This document shows positions 35,825-46,032 of a DNA stretch of 64,000 bases, piece by piece; within the stretch, counting starts at the first letter, position 1, and every line of letters begins with the position of its first letter. The notes beneath the pieces are model-generated. The model ran no database searches, was not told where the DNA came from, and saw only the letters and a program-made list of their open reading frames with translations. The stretch covers positions 16,724,001 to 16,788,000 of the forward strand of contig NC_046673.1 of the NCBI RefSeq assembly GCF_003369915.1, given 5' to 3'. This DNA is from Drosophila miranda (Eukaryota; Arthropoda; Insecta; Diptera; Drosophilidae). The position numbers and the translations under genes are program-made.

Positions 35825-36499
35825 AACTGAAAATATGCACAGCTGGTCATATTTACTTATTTATTGCTTCTCTTACCTATCCAAAACCAGTCGCCACTTA
35901 AATACCCGCCACTCAGTTTATGTTATGATTCATGTAACGTATCCAGTATATTCCTTCCCTCTGTCTGTCCCTGTTTCACCTAATCACAAATGTTCTAGCT
36001 GTTTCCATATGCACATTCCGCATATCCGTGTAGCCACTGGTATTTGGTCTCTTCAGTCTGGATATGGTGATCATCCGAGCTGATTTAAGATGGAAGAAAT
36101 GATTTTATATATTTTCGCCATATTGTGGACGATCAACAATATACACATATACTTTATGGGGTCAGAAACGCTTCTTTCTTTGCTACTTTGATTTTCGAGT
36201 TTAAAGATGGCTTCATTTAAAGTTCTATAATCGGTTGAAATACAACAAATGTATACCACTGTGCAGTGACAGGCATTGTGCGACACCTTGCATCAATACA
36301 CTCTGTTCTGTAATTGCAGTGGGGCGGCCCCATCTGGCAACGCCACTGCGTGCATATTGGGGACTCTTCGCTCATCGTCGCTCATGTGAACGGAATCTTT
36401 CTCGTGTCGCGGATAATGAAACAAGTGAAAAATTAGTGTAGAGTTTCTTTTTATTCAGAAAACTAGCTATTCCGTTAATATATGCCAGGTAAAAGTCCT
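35825..36499. other. Intergenic upstream of roX1
   Basis: No protein gene is supported. AT-rich DNA that probably contains the roX1 promoter. I see no TATA box with a clear start. Confidence 0.35.
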
Positions 36500-37780
36500 T
36501 ATTGATATTTTCGCCAAACAAAAAATATATAAACCTGAAAATATATTATTACAAAGTATATTTATCGATGTATCCACATATCATCCCCAGAAAAGGTGAA
36601 GCCAGTGAGGAGAGCGTCTTACAAATTTATGAACGCGTTAAATTATCTGCGAAAAAATGCAGTTTTGGGCATAATCCAAGTGGGTAATCAACGAGCAAGT
36701 TAATTAGCTCCATGGGGGCTGTAAGGTGAAAGAAAAATATAGTTTTGTGGCTATACAGACATATGTCTCGTAAGCGCTACGTCACGATGCAATTTCACAG
36801 CATTGCCAGCAGCGAAAATTATACAAAAATTAGAGAAAAAACCAATTCTCAGGCAATCGAATGAGCCAGGCCTCAAATAAAGGCGAAGAAAACTACCTAA
36901 GTGCAAAGAAAAGGCCCTGACCCGAGGCAGCTGCAACTGCACAAAAGAGGTGGAGGGTCGCCGAAAACAGGCCTCTGACGAACCCCTGGGAACCCAAGCC
37001 GACTACCGGCTTAGGGGATGGTATCCGAAGCGAATGTGCACCTACCTGGCCCAACAATGGCGTGTCCTAGGAGACCGAGGCTACCAGCCCGAGTCCGTCA
37101 CCGAGTCGAGCATCAGTCGATTGAAAGTGCTCTAGCCAGCGACATGGCGAACGCGGAGAACACCAGGGAACCTTTGTAAGGAATTTTGCAGACACCAGAA
37201 ACGAATACAGAAAAGTGAAACGTTTTGTTTTTTCCATTTTTTTCCAGTGACCTCGACTGACTGAGGACCAGTGCGTTTTTTTTTTATTGTGAAAATTTTT
37301 AAGTGGGGATTTGGTGAGCTTAGTGCAACTGTACCAGAAGGAGACCTACGCAACGGGACGGTTGTGACGCCATGGCAGTGGAACTTTCCAGGCCCCCAGC
37401 CTAGATCTTTCGTGTTGTTTGTGCTGCAATATTCACCTATGGCCATGGCCAGAATCACCCACTCACTAGCATCACCCCATTGCTCCATCAACCGATAAAC
37501 CAAGCAAGAAAACCCCTAATCGATCAGAGGAGGCCATGGCCCTGGGTCTCTGGCGCCCATCCCTGGTGGCGCTCAATACAGCGGCGTCCTCGGGCGACTC
37601 GCAGTTGCGGGCGCGGCAGGAGTCGGAGCGCAGCGGCGTGGGTGGTGCGCACCGGCGGTGTGACGGCTGGTGGGCGCTGCCTCATAACCAATGCTTGCAA
37701 CTGCATCTATGGCCGCGATGGGGGCCCGCAAGGGCCCACAGAATCGAAGAGTACCGCTGGCGGTGGAAGAGTTTGACCGA

Positions 37781-37980
37781 CGCGAGCGAGAGGCGAATAT
37801 AAAGAATGAAAAGCGTTCACTTGGTGCCACACGGGATACACGCGAACATCGTGCGGGACGAAGCGTAACCACATACTTCTACCAAAGCGGTGCAAGCACT
37901 CGTGTGGCACTACGTGAAAGCGACAGAGATAGCAACATGTGTGAGAGGGACCAAGAGAGTACGCTCCTCTCTTTCATGAC
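37781..37980. promoter_or_regulatory. Candidate MSL chromatin entry site within roX1
   Basis: In D. melanogaster, roX1 carries an internal male-specific DNase hypersensitive site with GAGA/CTCTC motifs that recruits MSL proteins. Here CGCGAGCGAGAG (37781-37792), CGACAGAGATAGC (37921-37933), GAGAGG and CCAAGAGAG (37943-37959) and CTCCTCTCTTTC (37964-37975) cluster in opposite orientations about 2 kb upstream of the box array. The motif match to the MSL recognition element GAGAGAGAT is partial. Confidence 0.4.
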
Positions 37981-39884
37981 TGGTCATGGGAATGAAAAGG
38001 ATAGCCACTCGTGTCGCGCCGGCCAAACGATTCCATCGAAAGCGGCAGAGCAGGACGGCCACAGAGCGGTTTGCATAGCCCGAATAAGAGCGGTAACGCA
38101 ATACAACCACATCCCACAAGAAAGCTAACGCATCCCTGATGTGTATAACAGTGGGCGTGCTCACCTCCCCACACACGTACACGCCGCATGCACGCACGCA
38201 CGCAGGCACGACGGCGGTCTGTCGAAACGTAGAGATCGGGATAGCTGCCAGGGGCGATAGGCTTCTAATATAAAGCACAAGAGCAAAAATCTGCCCAGGC
38301 AGGTGCTCTAACCATAACATCCTCACAGAGTGATCAAGATTAATCGTATAAACTAGTAAGTTTCATCGTAACGTTCAAACCTCACCTCATCAAGCCGCAT
38401 CCATGGCCTATATCTAAATATTGTCAGAGTTAAGTCTCTCGGGTCTCAAGCGATGATTTCTTTCCGCCCGGAAAGAGCTGCTGCCTGGTAGCCAGAGGGA
38501 ACGGACAAGGGTGCGGGGACTATAGATATTTCAGGTATACCTACAAATTAGTGCTAGTCTAGTCAAGTCGCTGGCTTTTGCTGTCGACCAGAAGAAGCTG
38601 CCACTGCATAGATTCACAGGGAGTTCGGAACTCTCAGAGCTCTCCGCCCAGCTGCAGGACATTATCAGCCACACATTCCCTTAGATCGCCTCCAGCAGAG
38701 TTCAAAAGCCAAGTTAAGTCACCAAAATCACCAACTATTTAAATCATAGCACAGTCTAGAAACATCTAGTCGATCCTTGGACAACCGTCCAGCCGGCCCC
38801 CATCATAGAAGATTACAGATCAGCCAATAAACCAATAAAATATATAACAAACTACAAAAAAAGTGAAAGCCAAGTAAACAAATAAAATAAAAAGCAAAAA
38901 AATTAATGCTGAATCGCTATACGATTTGTCATAAGAAAAAATAATACAAAATGTATTGAAGCGTTCTACGATCTTTAATAAAAGATCTCATTGTGAGCAA
39001 AATTATAAAAAACCCTCTGTTGGTCAATCGTTCGACCTGCAGTTGGTTTGCCAAGGCAACCGTCACAATCTATGCTGATAATGAAGAAACCTACTTATGA
39101 CTTATGACAAATCGTGTGAACATAACCGCAGAGGCAACGCAATACTTTAGATGGTGGCCGGCGAAACGTTTGCCCCCGAAATTCGCTGAAAAAAACTACT
39201 GAATATCAGAACCCGTTTACAAAAAATGCAGTCTTTATTGGTGACTTGCTTAGAGCTGAGCCTTGTGATTTTCAAAATTTCTGTTTGTTAACTAGTCAAT
39301 TTCTTAGGCGAAATGTCCTGCAGCTGAAGGGTTTCTTTGGGGGACCGTTCTCCCGCCTGAATTTGATATGGAAGCAGAGCCAAAGGATTCCGGACCATCG
39401 ATCCCGTCCACCCTCAACCACGGCCACAGCCAAGAAGCTCTGCCACATCTCAGAGAAGAGTCCGCTAACCAAAAACCATTTTTAAAACTTTCAGGTTCTG
39501 CCTGGAGGACACCGGTTTCTGTTTGTTTTGTCTGTTTGATAACCCCCGTCCATTGTGTGCTCCCACTTAAGCCCAAGCTTCCAGTTTTCCCATTAATATG
39601 TGTACCTCCACCTTTTTAGTTTCCACTGCCCCAAGACTCCTGACACCCACACCACAGTCCCCACACTGATCAACACACAGATAAACTATCGCATACACAC
39701 AATCGTTCGGGTTTCGGAAAACGCGTCGAAGCGTTTCGTGGTCTTGAATCGTTTTCCGAAACAGAAAATTTCGAATTTGCGTATAACAAAAAAAAAAAAA
39801 GAAAAAAAACGGCTAAGCGTGAGCGCGCCGTAAATTCGAAATGGAAATGAAAAAAAACATTGCCAAATGAAAGACTTGCCGCAT

Positions 39885-40364
39885 CGTTATACGAAATTCG
39901 AAAAAAAGAAAGAAACAAAAAAAAAAAAATGAAAGAAAGAAATATATACAAAAAGTGTTAAGCAAAAAAAGCATTTCCATAGAAAAAAACAAGCAAGTCA
40001 AAAAAGCACCGTTATACGCGACGAGAGAATCCCGCGAAAAAAAAATATGTGAAAAATGGAAACGTTATACGTCTGAGCACATCCAAAAAAAATATATAAT
40101 ATGTTTTTTCTGTATAACGAATATACTACTTCTGTAGACCGTTATACGTCTGAACTGAAAAAATACAACAAGAAAAATTTGTTTATTCTGTATAACGAAA
40201 TGAATATAGAACCGTTATACGTCCAAACATATTCAAAAAAAACAATATTTTGCTTGTACGGAATAACGAATGAAATGGTAACGTTATACGTCCTTACTGA
40301 TTGGCAAAGAAACAATGATATTTATTCTGTATAAGAAATATATGTATATTGGAAACGTTATACG
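39885..40364 (+). repeat. Array of roX boxes with inverted partners
   Basis: Seven copies of CGTTATACG at 39885, 40010, 40063, 40140, 40213, 40282 and 40356. The last five have a spacing of 69-77 bp. TGTATAACGA inverted boxes occur at 40111 and 40189, and degenerate ones (GGAATAACGA, TGTATAAGAA) at 40260 and 40329. The last two units also share CGTTATACGTCCTTACTGAT. This is a tandem amplification of a stem-loop unit in the roX1 3' domain. Confidence 0.85.
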
Positions 40365-40560
40365 TCCTTACTGATTGTCAAAGAAACAATTATGTTGATT
40401 TGATATGAAATGTGTGTGTGTGTTTCTTTGAGAATCGGAAAGGACCTGCGAAATTCGGCATAGGAGACTACAGATGTGTGTATCGAAGAGGTTACATTCG
40501 TGTGTAGTTTCCTGTACCGCAAAAAACTGGAAATAATTGAAATTGAAAATTAAATGCCTG

Positions 40561-41907
40561 GTAGAAAACTGTAATAACTATCTTTCACTTGGGTTGGGCC
40601 TAAGAAGAGTGCGGGGAGCTCTTGGCATCATCGCTGGAGAAACCAAACAGGATGTGGAAGTATTGTATGGAACTACTTAAGGAATTTCGTATGCAACTTA
40701 AGGGCCTCGCTAAGAAGTTTTTCAATGTTTTTATCATTGTTCATCAAAAATGAAAAGCTGAAAACAAAATGCAAAATACTTTCTATAAATCTCTATTTAA
40801 AAGGCATATTTAATGACGTAGATGGATTGCTATCACGCGCTGAGGTAAGGGCTATAAGGTAAGGAGCTAGAACCGCCTCGTTGCTTCTGTAAATATGAAT
40901 ATTAAGAAGTAGGCCCTAAATTAGAGCTTTATGGAGTGTAGGTGAGCAAGCGTAAGTGTAAGCCTTAAGAAGAATAAAGAGGAACTAAAGAGGAACTGAC
41001 GGAATCTTTTCTTTCCTTATGTGAATCCTTGGGCATGCTTACCTATTTTTTTGATGCTATCAGACAACCAATTGACTGACGGAAAATAGTCCGAGTAGAC
41101 AAAAATTAAGCCTATATGGATTTTGTCAAGTTACAAGGGAATACCCATATATCACCGTACGAGTTTATTGATTTTGTCTAGTGAAGAATGAGCTTACAAA
41201 ACTACTGATGATCTGATAATCTGATCAACTGATAAAACTGCAGAAAGCAAATAAAAATAGTATATAAAGATGTTACCATCAACTCAGTTTGAAGCCGATA
41301 GATGATATCTCAGGACATGAGTATTATGTACATTGCAAACCGAAAAATAATCATTAAAAGAAACCACTTTAGTGAGCTGGCTGCATAAGAAATAATTGTA
41401 TAAATCTGAATTGATACTCGATATATCGGAAGCCTTAGAAAATATACCAAAATAGACACCAAAAATTGATAAAAAATAACTAAAAAGTCACTTAGTTGCA
41501 CTGGCTTTAGGCGGCCATCAAAAAGTAGCAGCGCCAAAAGGGCAGTTTCTCTTAAAACTTAAAAGAAGAAACTTGAACAAGAGAGAGGTCAACCCGAAGA
41601 AGGAAATAGTGTGCGGAATCTGTGGCCAAATGGAGATGCAGCTGTCCAGACTCCTGTGATATCGCACTGTTAAAAGTGTATTTCAAAAATCTGTGGCATC
41701 CACAATTTTGAAGATATGTGAAAAGCGAAAACGCAGAATCATTGAGATTATCTCAATCTCAAGATTATGGATCAGATTTATTATTATAGCCAGAATGATC
41801 AAATCAATTTGAAGTCGATACGCTACTCTCAGCAACTCGCTTATACATTATTTCTAACTCTCACACACACTTTCATCGTGCAGTGTGCGCCCTCTGAGGT
41901 AGGGGAG
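40561..41907. other. Intergenic DNA 3' of roX1
   Basis: AT-rich, with no supported gene. Short ORFs have no recognisable domain. It marks the change from conserved roX1 sequence to transposon-derived DNA. Confidence 0.4.
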
Positions 41908-42460
41908 TCATATTGACTGAGTATTGGGTATAATTGTAGAGCCGTGGCCGTAGCTGCGAATCACAACGTTCCCCCTCTTTTTGTATTCATTTGGACGCTG
42001 ATATGCTCTTATGGAAAGTTTATTAAAAGCAATGTAGTTGGGTAAGATGGAAATTTCCCACTTGCATCCCAGTTGAGGCCGCGGAGAGCAAAGCACAACG
42101 TTTTTCTAGAATGATTCGATACGGTCCTGGTGTACTTTGTATTGCTGGAACTATACACAAGAGTCGCATTCAAAAATAGGACGAGCTAGCGAAATATAGA
42201 GAGTCTTCGTTATATAAAACCCAAGCACGCTTATGGCCCTATTTACCATTGAAGAAATGTGTTCAGAAAACTTTAACTTGGGGTCTAATTTAACACGAAG
42301 ATCATCAACCAGGATAATTGTCTCCAAGGGAGCACCGCTAGGGTGTAAGAAGCCAACAAGGGGCTGGAACGATGAAATGACATTAATTTGAACTTCGAGA
42401 CAATAAAGTGTAATCATTTTCCACAACAGCATGACTGAAAACTATTGAGATCGGATTGTA
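41908..42460 (-). mobile_element. Decayed non-LTR retrotransposon fragment (reverse transcriptase C-terminal part)
   Basis: Minus-strand open frames 42151-42432 and 41908-42096 encode sequence typical of the region after the catalytic core of jockey/I-type reverse transcriptases. One has VDDLRVKLDPKLKFSEHIS with VLGFYITKTLYISLARPIFE; then, in another frame, SIRAYQRPNEYKKRGNVV. Frameshifts separate the pieces, the catalytic core and endonuclease are missing, and no poly(A) tail is identified. It is a dead relic. Confidence 0.75.
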
Positions 42461-42780
42461 ATATACTGTATACTGGACATAGAGATTAACATCATCCTCA
42501 TACATGAGCGGCAAGATTAGATTTGAGAACAATATGTTTTTCACAAGGACAATTATTCGTGGTGTGTTCTAGCGTGGGAAAATAAATGGTTTTAATTTAA
42601 ATGGTAGATTTACGTTTGTCGAGTCAGTTAGTAAGTACGCACTCCTTCTGCGGGATATCGATTGCATCCATTTCTAGCCGTATATGAAAACTGTTAATCT
42701 CAAGCAATGCACTGCTCCCACATCGCCCCATTGGAGGTACATGGGTGTATGAATAGGACTGGAAGAGGAGAGGAGATATA

Positions 42781-42970
42781 TTTATTTTAAAATATATCTT
42801 CCTTCACAGAGTACTTATATACCCTACGCTTTGCCAAAAACTGACGGAGTCCTAGCCAAATACTACCGAGGCGTATTCGAGACAGATTTAGGTCTACTCC
42901 AGCCAGACAGAATCGTATACCAGTGGGACAGATGCAAGAACTACTTTGAAATGTCTCGTGTTTGACCATT
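42781..42970. repeat. Diverged copy of the palindrome arm segment
   Basis: Similar to 46,925-47,113 and, inverted, 48,928-49,116. Shared phrases are AAAATATAT followed by CTTCCTTCACAGAG, ACCCTACGCTT and CCAGCCAGACAGAA. It lies in the same orientation as the left arm, just outside the left tandem array, and is older than the main copies. Confidence 0.7.
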
Positions 42971-42979
42971 TTACATCAG

Positions 42980-43880
42980 ATTTATTTTGTAAATTTTCAT
43001 TGGTTATATCTCAGACAAATAGGGCCAGATCGGTGAAGGACCCACTCTCCCAGGATCGTGAGGGTCCAGACTGTCGACTGGCATCAAAATCTCGACTACG
43101 AAAATGAGGCCGATTTTTTGAAAATTTAATGATGATCATGATTTTTTGCGAAAATCGTGAAAAAATGGATGTCCTTTTTTCCGAAGGCAGTCGAATGGCA
43201 GGACTCTCCTGATCACGCAGAGGCATGCCTCGCACAGATCGGCTTCCGTAATGCAGAGATATAGCGTATAAAAGAAACCAGTATTTTAACGAAATGCAAA
43301 TCCAAGTCTTCGGAAGGCTATATCTTAGACAAATCGGGCCAGATCGGTGAAGGACCCACTCTCCCAGGATCGTGAGGGTCCAGACTGTCGTTCGGCAACA
43401 CAATCTCGACTTCGAAAATGAGGCCGATTTTTTGAAAATTTAATGATGGTTACATCATGATTTTTTGCGAAAATCGTGAAAAAATGGATGTCCTTTTTCC
43501 GATGGCAGTCGAATGGCAGGACTCTTCTGATCACGCAGAGACATGTCTCGCACAGATCGGCTTCCGTAATGCAGAGATATAGCGTGCAGAAGAAACCAGT
43601 ATTTTAACGAAATGCAAATCCAAGTTTTCGGATGGCTCTATCTCAGAGAAATCGGGCCAGATCGGTGAAGGACCCACTCTCCCAGGATCGTGAGGGTCCA
43701 GACTATCGACTGGCATCAAAATCTCGACTACGAAAATGAGGCCGATTTTTTGAAAATTTAATGATGGTTACATCATGATTTTTTGCGAAAATCGTGAAAA
43801 AATGGATGTCCTTTTTTCCGATGGCTGTCGATTGGCAGGACTCTCCCGATCACGCGGAGACAGATCGGGCTCTAAATTAT
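42980..43880 (-). repeat. Left array of the ~319-bp tandem repeat (three units)
   Basis: Units are anchored by TCCAGACTGT-type sequence at 43065, 43379 and 43697 (periods 314 and 318). Each contains GGCCGATTTTTTGAAAATTT, a TTTTTGCGAAAATCGTGAAA segment and GCAGAGATATAGCGT. Orientation is opposite to the larger array at 49.9-52.1 kb. Short ORFs within the unit have no known domain. Confidence 0.85.
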
Positions 43881-44267
43881 CGAGATATAGCCAAAGAAAA
43901 TATGAAAAAGTCGGCCATTTTTGTCGCAGGTTGAGGATTGTTGTTGTTCAACAACAAAAAACGCTGGAGAAAATTATTTTTTTCTAACTTTTGTTGTAGA
44001 GCAATTAACAACAACGACAGACTACAACAAACCATGTGGCCATGGCCCGATGTGATGACTTCCTGTGATCGAAAAAATGTACCCGACTTAATGGAGCCCT
44101 TATCAAGGATCCAGAATATTGTTCCCAATCAAACATATTAGTATTTATTTATTTATTTTATTGTTCGACAACGGAATCAAAATAGTCCTTAACTAACTTA
44201 TTTCTATCTTAAAAATAACAAAAAACAAAGAATTACCAAATCATACATGAAATAGGAATAAGTCTAT
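43881..44267. repeat. Repeat segment B, left copy
   Basis: Runs from GATATAGCCAAAGAAAATATG to AATAGGAATAAGTCTAT. It is present again in the same orientation at 46,138-46,523 and inverted at 49,525-49,905. It contains a TTGTTGTTCAACAACAA palindrome. Here it is cut off after AAGTCTAT by the LTR-like insertion that begins TGTTCGGAGC. Confidence 0.8.
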
Positions 44268-44690
44268 TGTTCGGAGCAGAACCCAGCCGATTAGCTGCTT
44301 GCCAAATAGCACCTAATTCTTGGCCCTCAGCCGCTTATTTTGTTTGTTACTTATGTCTATGTCACTCATTTGTTTGTTAAAGCTCTGCGCTTGCTTGCCC
44401 TGCTAAACGCTCTCTGCCAGCTCGCTCTTCGCTATCTCCGCTTTGCGTCTGCCTACCGACGTCGGCCGAGCGAAGCTGCGCTTAGCGATCGGAGCGGCAA
44501 TGTAAAGGGCAGGCAAGCCACACTTGCAATTTGGATGTCACGCATTAAAGAACATATCGTAATTTTATTTCTGCGCCGAGTTTTGTTTAGTTCGAAATAA
44601 TTAGTCGGCCGATTGGGGATAAAAAACATTATCTCCACATAAAATTTGGTGACCCCGACGTGATTCCAGAAGAAACTAAGCGGAGAAACG
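44268..44690 (+). mobile_element. LTR retrotransposon fragment: LTR followed by primer-binding site
   Basis: A segment that begins TGTTCGGAGCAGAACCC and ends near ATCTCCACA is followed by TGGTGACCCCGACGTGAT at about 44,648. That is a typical tRNA primer-binding site immediately 3' of a 5' LTR. No gag or pol reading frame follows, so only the LTR and leader remain. The insertion point interrupts repeat segment B. The superfamily (BEL/Pao or Ty3-type) is not decided. Confidence 0.6.
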
Positions 44691-45779
44691 ATTCGAGTCA
44701 TTCTTAAAAATTATGAGAATTTGTTGTAACATACCTGAGCAAATTACAAATAACTAACCCAGAGGTTACTCGGACCTCGGGCCCTCGCCGCGGGAATCAT
44801 TTTTCGTTATCTAACAAGGCATTTTGAGCAATCGATCCACACGCACACGCACACAGGGACCCGGCACGGCACGGCACTCTTCTAACCTTACTCAATGGAT
44901 CACAAACAAATTGCCGCTCATGGCGCTTGGACCGCCATCTCAGCTGTCCCTCATTTCCTCCAACCCATCTGCCGCAACATCTCTCCATCTCGCTCGCTCT
45001 CTCTGCTGGATGGGTTTTTGGTCGGTAATTATCCGTAAGCTGTCAGTTTTTTCGCTCCGCTTCATCCAATGCACTTCTTGGCTAACCTTTTTCTGGAGAT
45101 GGGAACGAAACGATACTCGGACACGAATAGATGTTAAGATATGCTATTCCCACAGCTTTTAGCCCAAGCCAAGACGGCTTGGAGATTTCGTGAATCACGC
45201 TCCCATCCCTAATTTATATACATATATAGATTAACTGATATTGGTCGGCATTCGGTTGTGTGTGTTTTTATGACTTTCCGCGTTTTTGGCATCCTAATTG
45301 GTTTGTTAAGTATTTCTCTCGTTTCACCTTTTGGACCCGTCAAAAATTGCCCCTTTGGCTTATCAGGAACACACTTTGTCCGTGGCAGGGACGTAGATGC
45401 TGCTGCGGTAGTTTGCGGCTCCTAGGCTCAGAAGCGGACCCTAGCAGCCCACCACTTGACTGATAAGCCCGATCGTGTCTTGTGCGCGTCTCGGGCATGA
45501 ATCACCTGGGTTTCACTTTGGCCCACAGGCGATGCTGCGCTCGCCGGGGACGACGACGACTCACGGCCGGGCGTTTCCTAGGTGGCCGCACTAATTGTCG
45601 CCCCCGATGCGCACCTTCTTTGTTTACACTAGGCGCCTTCCTTTCATCTCCCCGAACACCACTCCAGGCCGCACCCCAAAAACGATCGCCTCACCGCTCT
45701 TCTTCGCTGCCTCTCTCACTGATAAGTCGCCATTAATCCAATTGGCTTTTGAACTCGTTTTGCGCCGTCCGAATATAAA
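44691..45779. other. Spacer between the LTR fragment and tRNA-Tyr
   Basis: Mixed, partly GC-rich sequence. It may include further retroelement leader DNA (ACTCGGACCTCGGGCCC near 44,770). Several open frames exist without known domains. The tRNA gene's 5' flank lies at the end. Confidence 0.35.
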
Positions 45780-45873
45780 CCTTCGATAGCTCAGTTGGTA
45801 GAGCGGTGGACTGTAGAGAGAGTTTCCTAGTGTAGACATCCATAGGTCGCTGGTTCAAATCCGGCTCGAAGGA
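45780..45873 (+). tRNA. tRNA-Tyr: tRNA-Tyr(GUA) with a 21-nt intron
   Basis: The 5' acceptor strand CCTTCGA (45780-45786) pairs with TCGAAGG (45866-45872), followed by discriminator A. The D arm TAGCTCAGTTGGTAGAGCG contains the A box and GGTTCAAATCC the B box. Anticodon GTA is at 45813-45815. An intron of about 21 nt (45817-45837) interrupts the anticodon loop after position 37, as in all eukaryotic tRNA-Tyr genes. A T7 terminator lies just downstream (from 45881). Confidence 0.96.
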
Positions 45874-46032
45874 TTCCAACTTTTTTTATTCAGTTTCTTC
45901 TTTTTTGGGATTGGTTTAGTCGTAATAGAGCAAGAAATATTAAAGAATTTGTATAATAATTGTCATAGAACTAGCAACTATTTAAGTATTTTCTTAATTG
46001 GTTTTCCTTATGTGAAATAAGGCGAAAATCTG

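Larger units (their letters stand above)
36500..40560 (+). ncRNA. roX1: roX1, dosage-compensation long non-coding RNA (boundaries approximate)
   Basis: RNA component of the male-specific lethal (MSL) complex, which doubles transcription of the male X. Three lines of evidence: position between yin and echinus, where roX1 lies in D. melanogaster; absence of any conserved long reading frame; and eight matches to the roX box GTTNTACG on the plus strand. Seven are GTTATACG (39886, 40011, 40064, 40141, 40214, 40283, 40357) and one is GTTCTACG at 38963, next to a small hairpin GATCTTT-AATA-AAAGATC. Complementary GTATAACG inverted boxes lie between them at 40112 and 40190, allowing stem-loops like those bound by the MLE helicase and MSL2. 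The box cluster marks the 3' part. GA/CT-rich sequence at 37.8-38.0 kb may be the internal MSL entry site. Ends are estimated from the known length of about 3.7 kb and the box positions. Confidence 0.8.

Noticed and set aside
37480-37802. Overlapping open frames in the 5' half of the roX1 region, one with WVVRTGGVTAG
   Set aside because: Slight resemblance to TRPM channel sequence covers only about ten residues in one frame. No intact domain; the region fits non-coding roX1.
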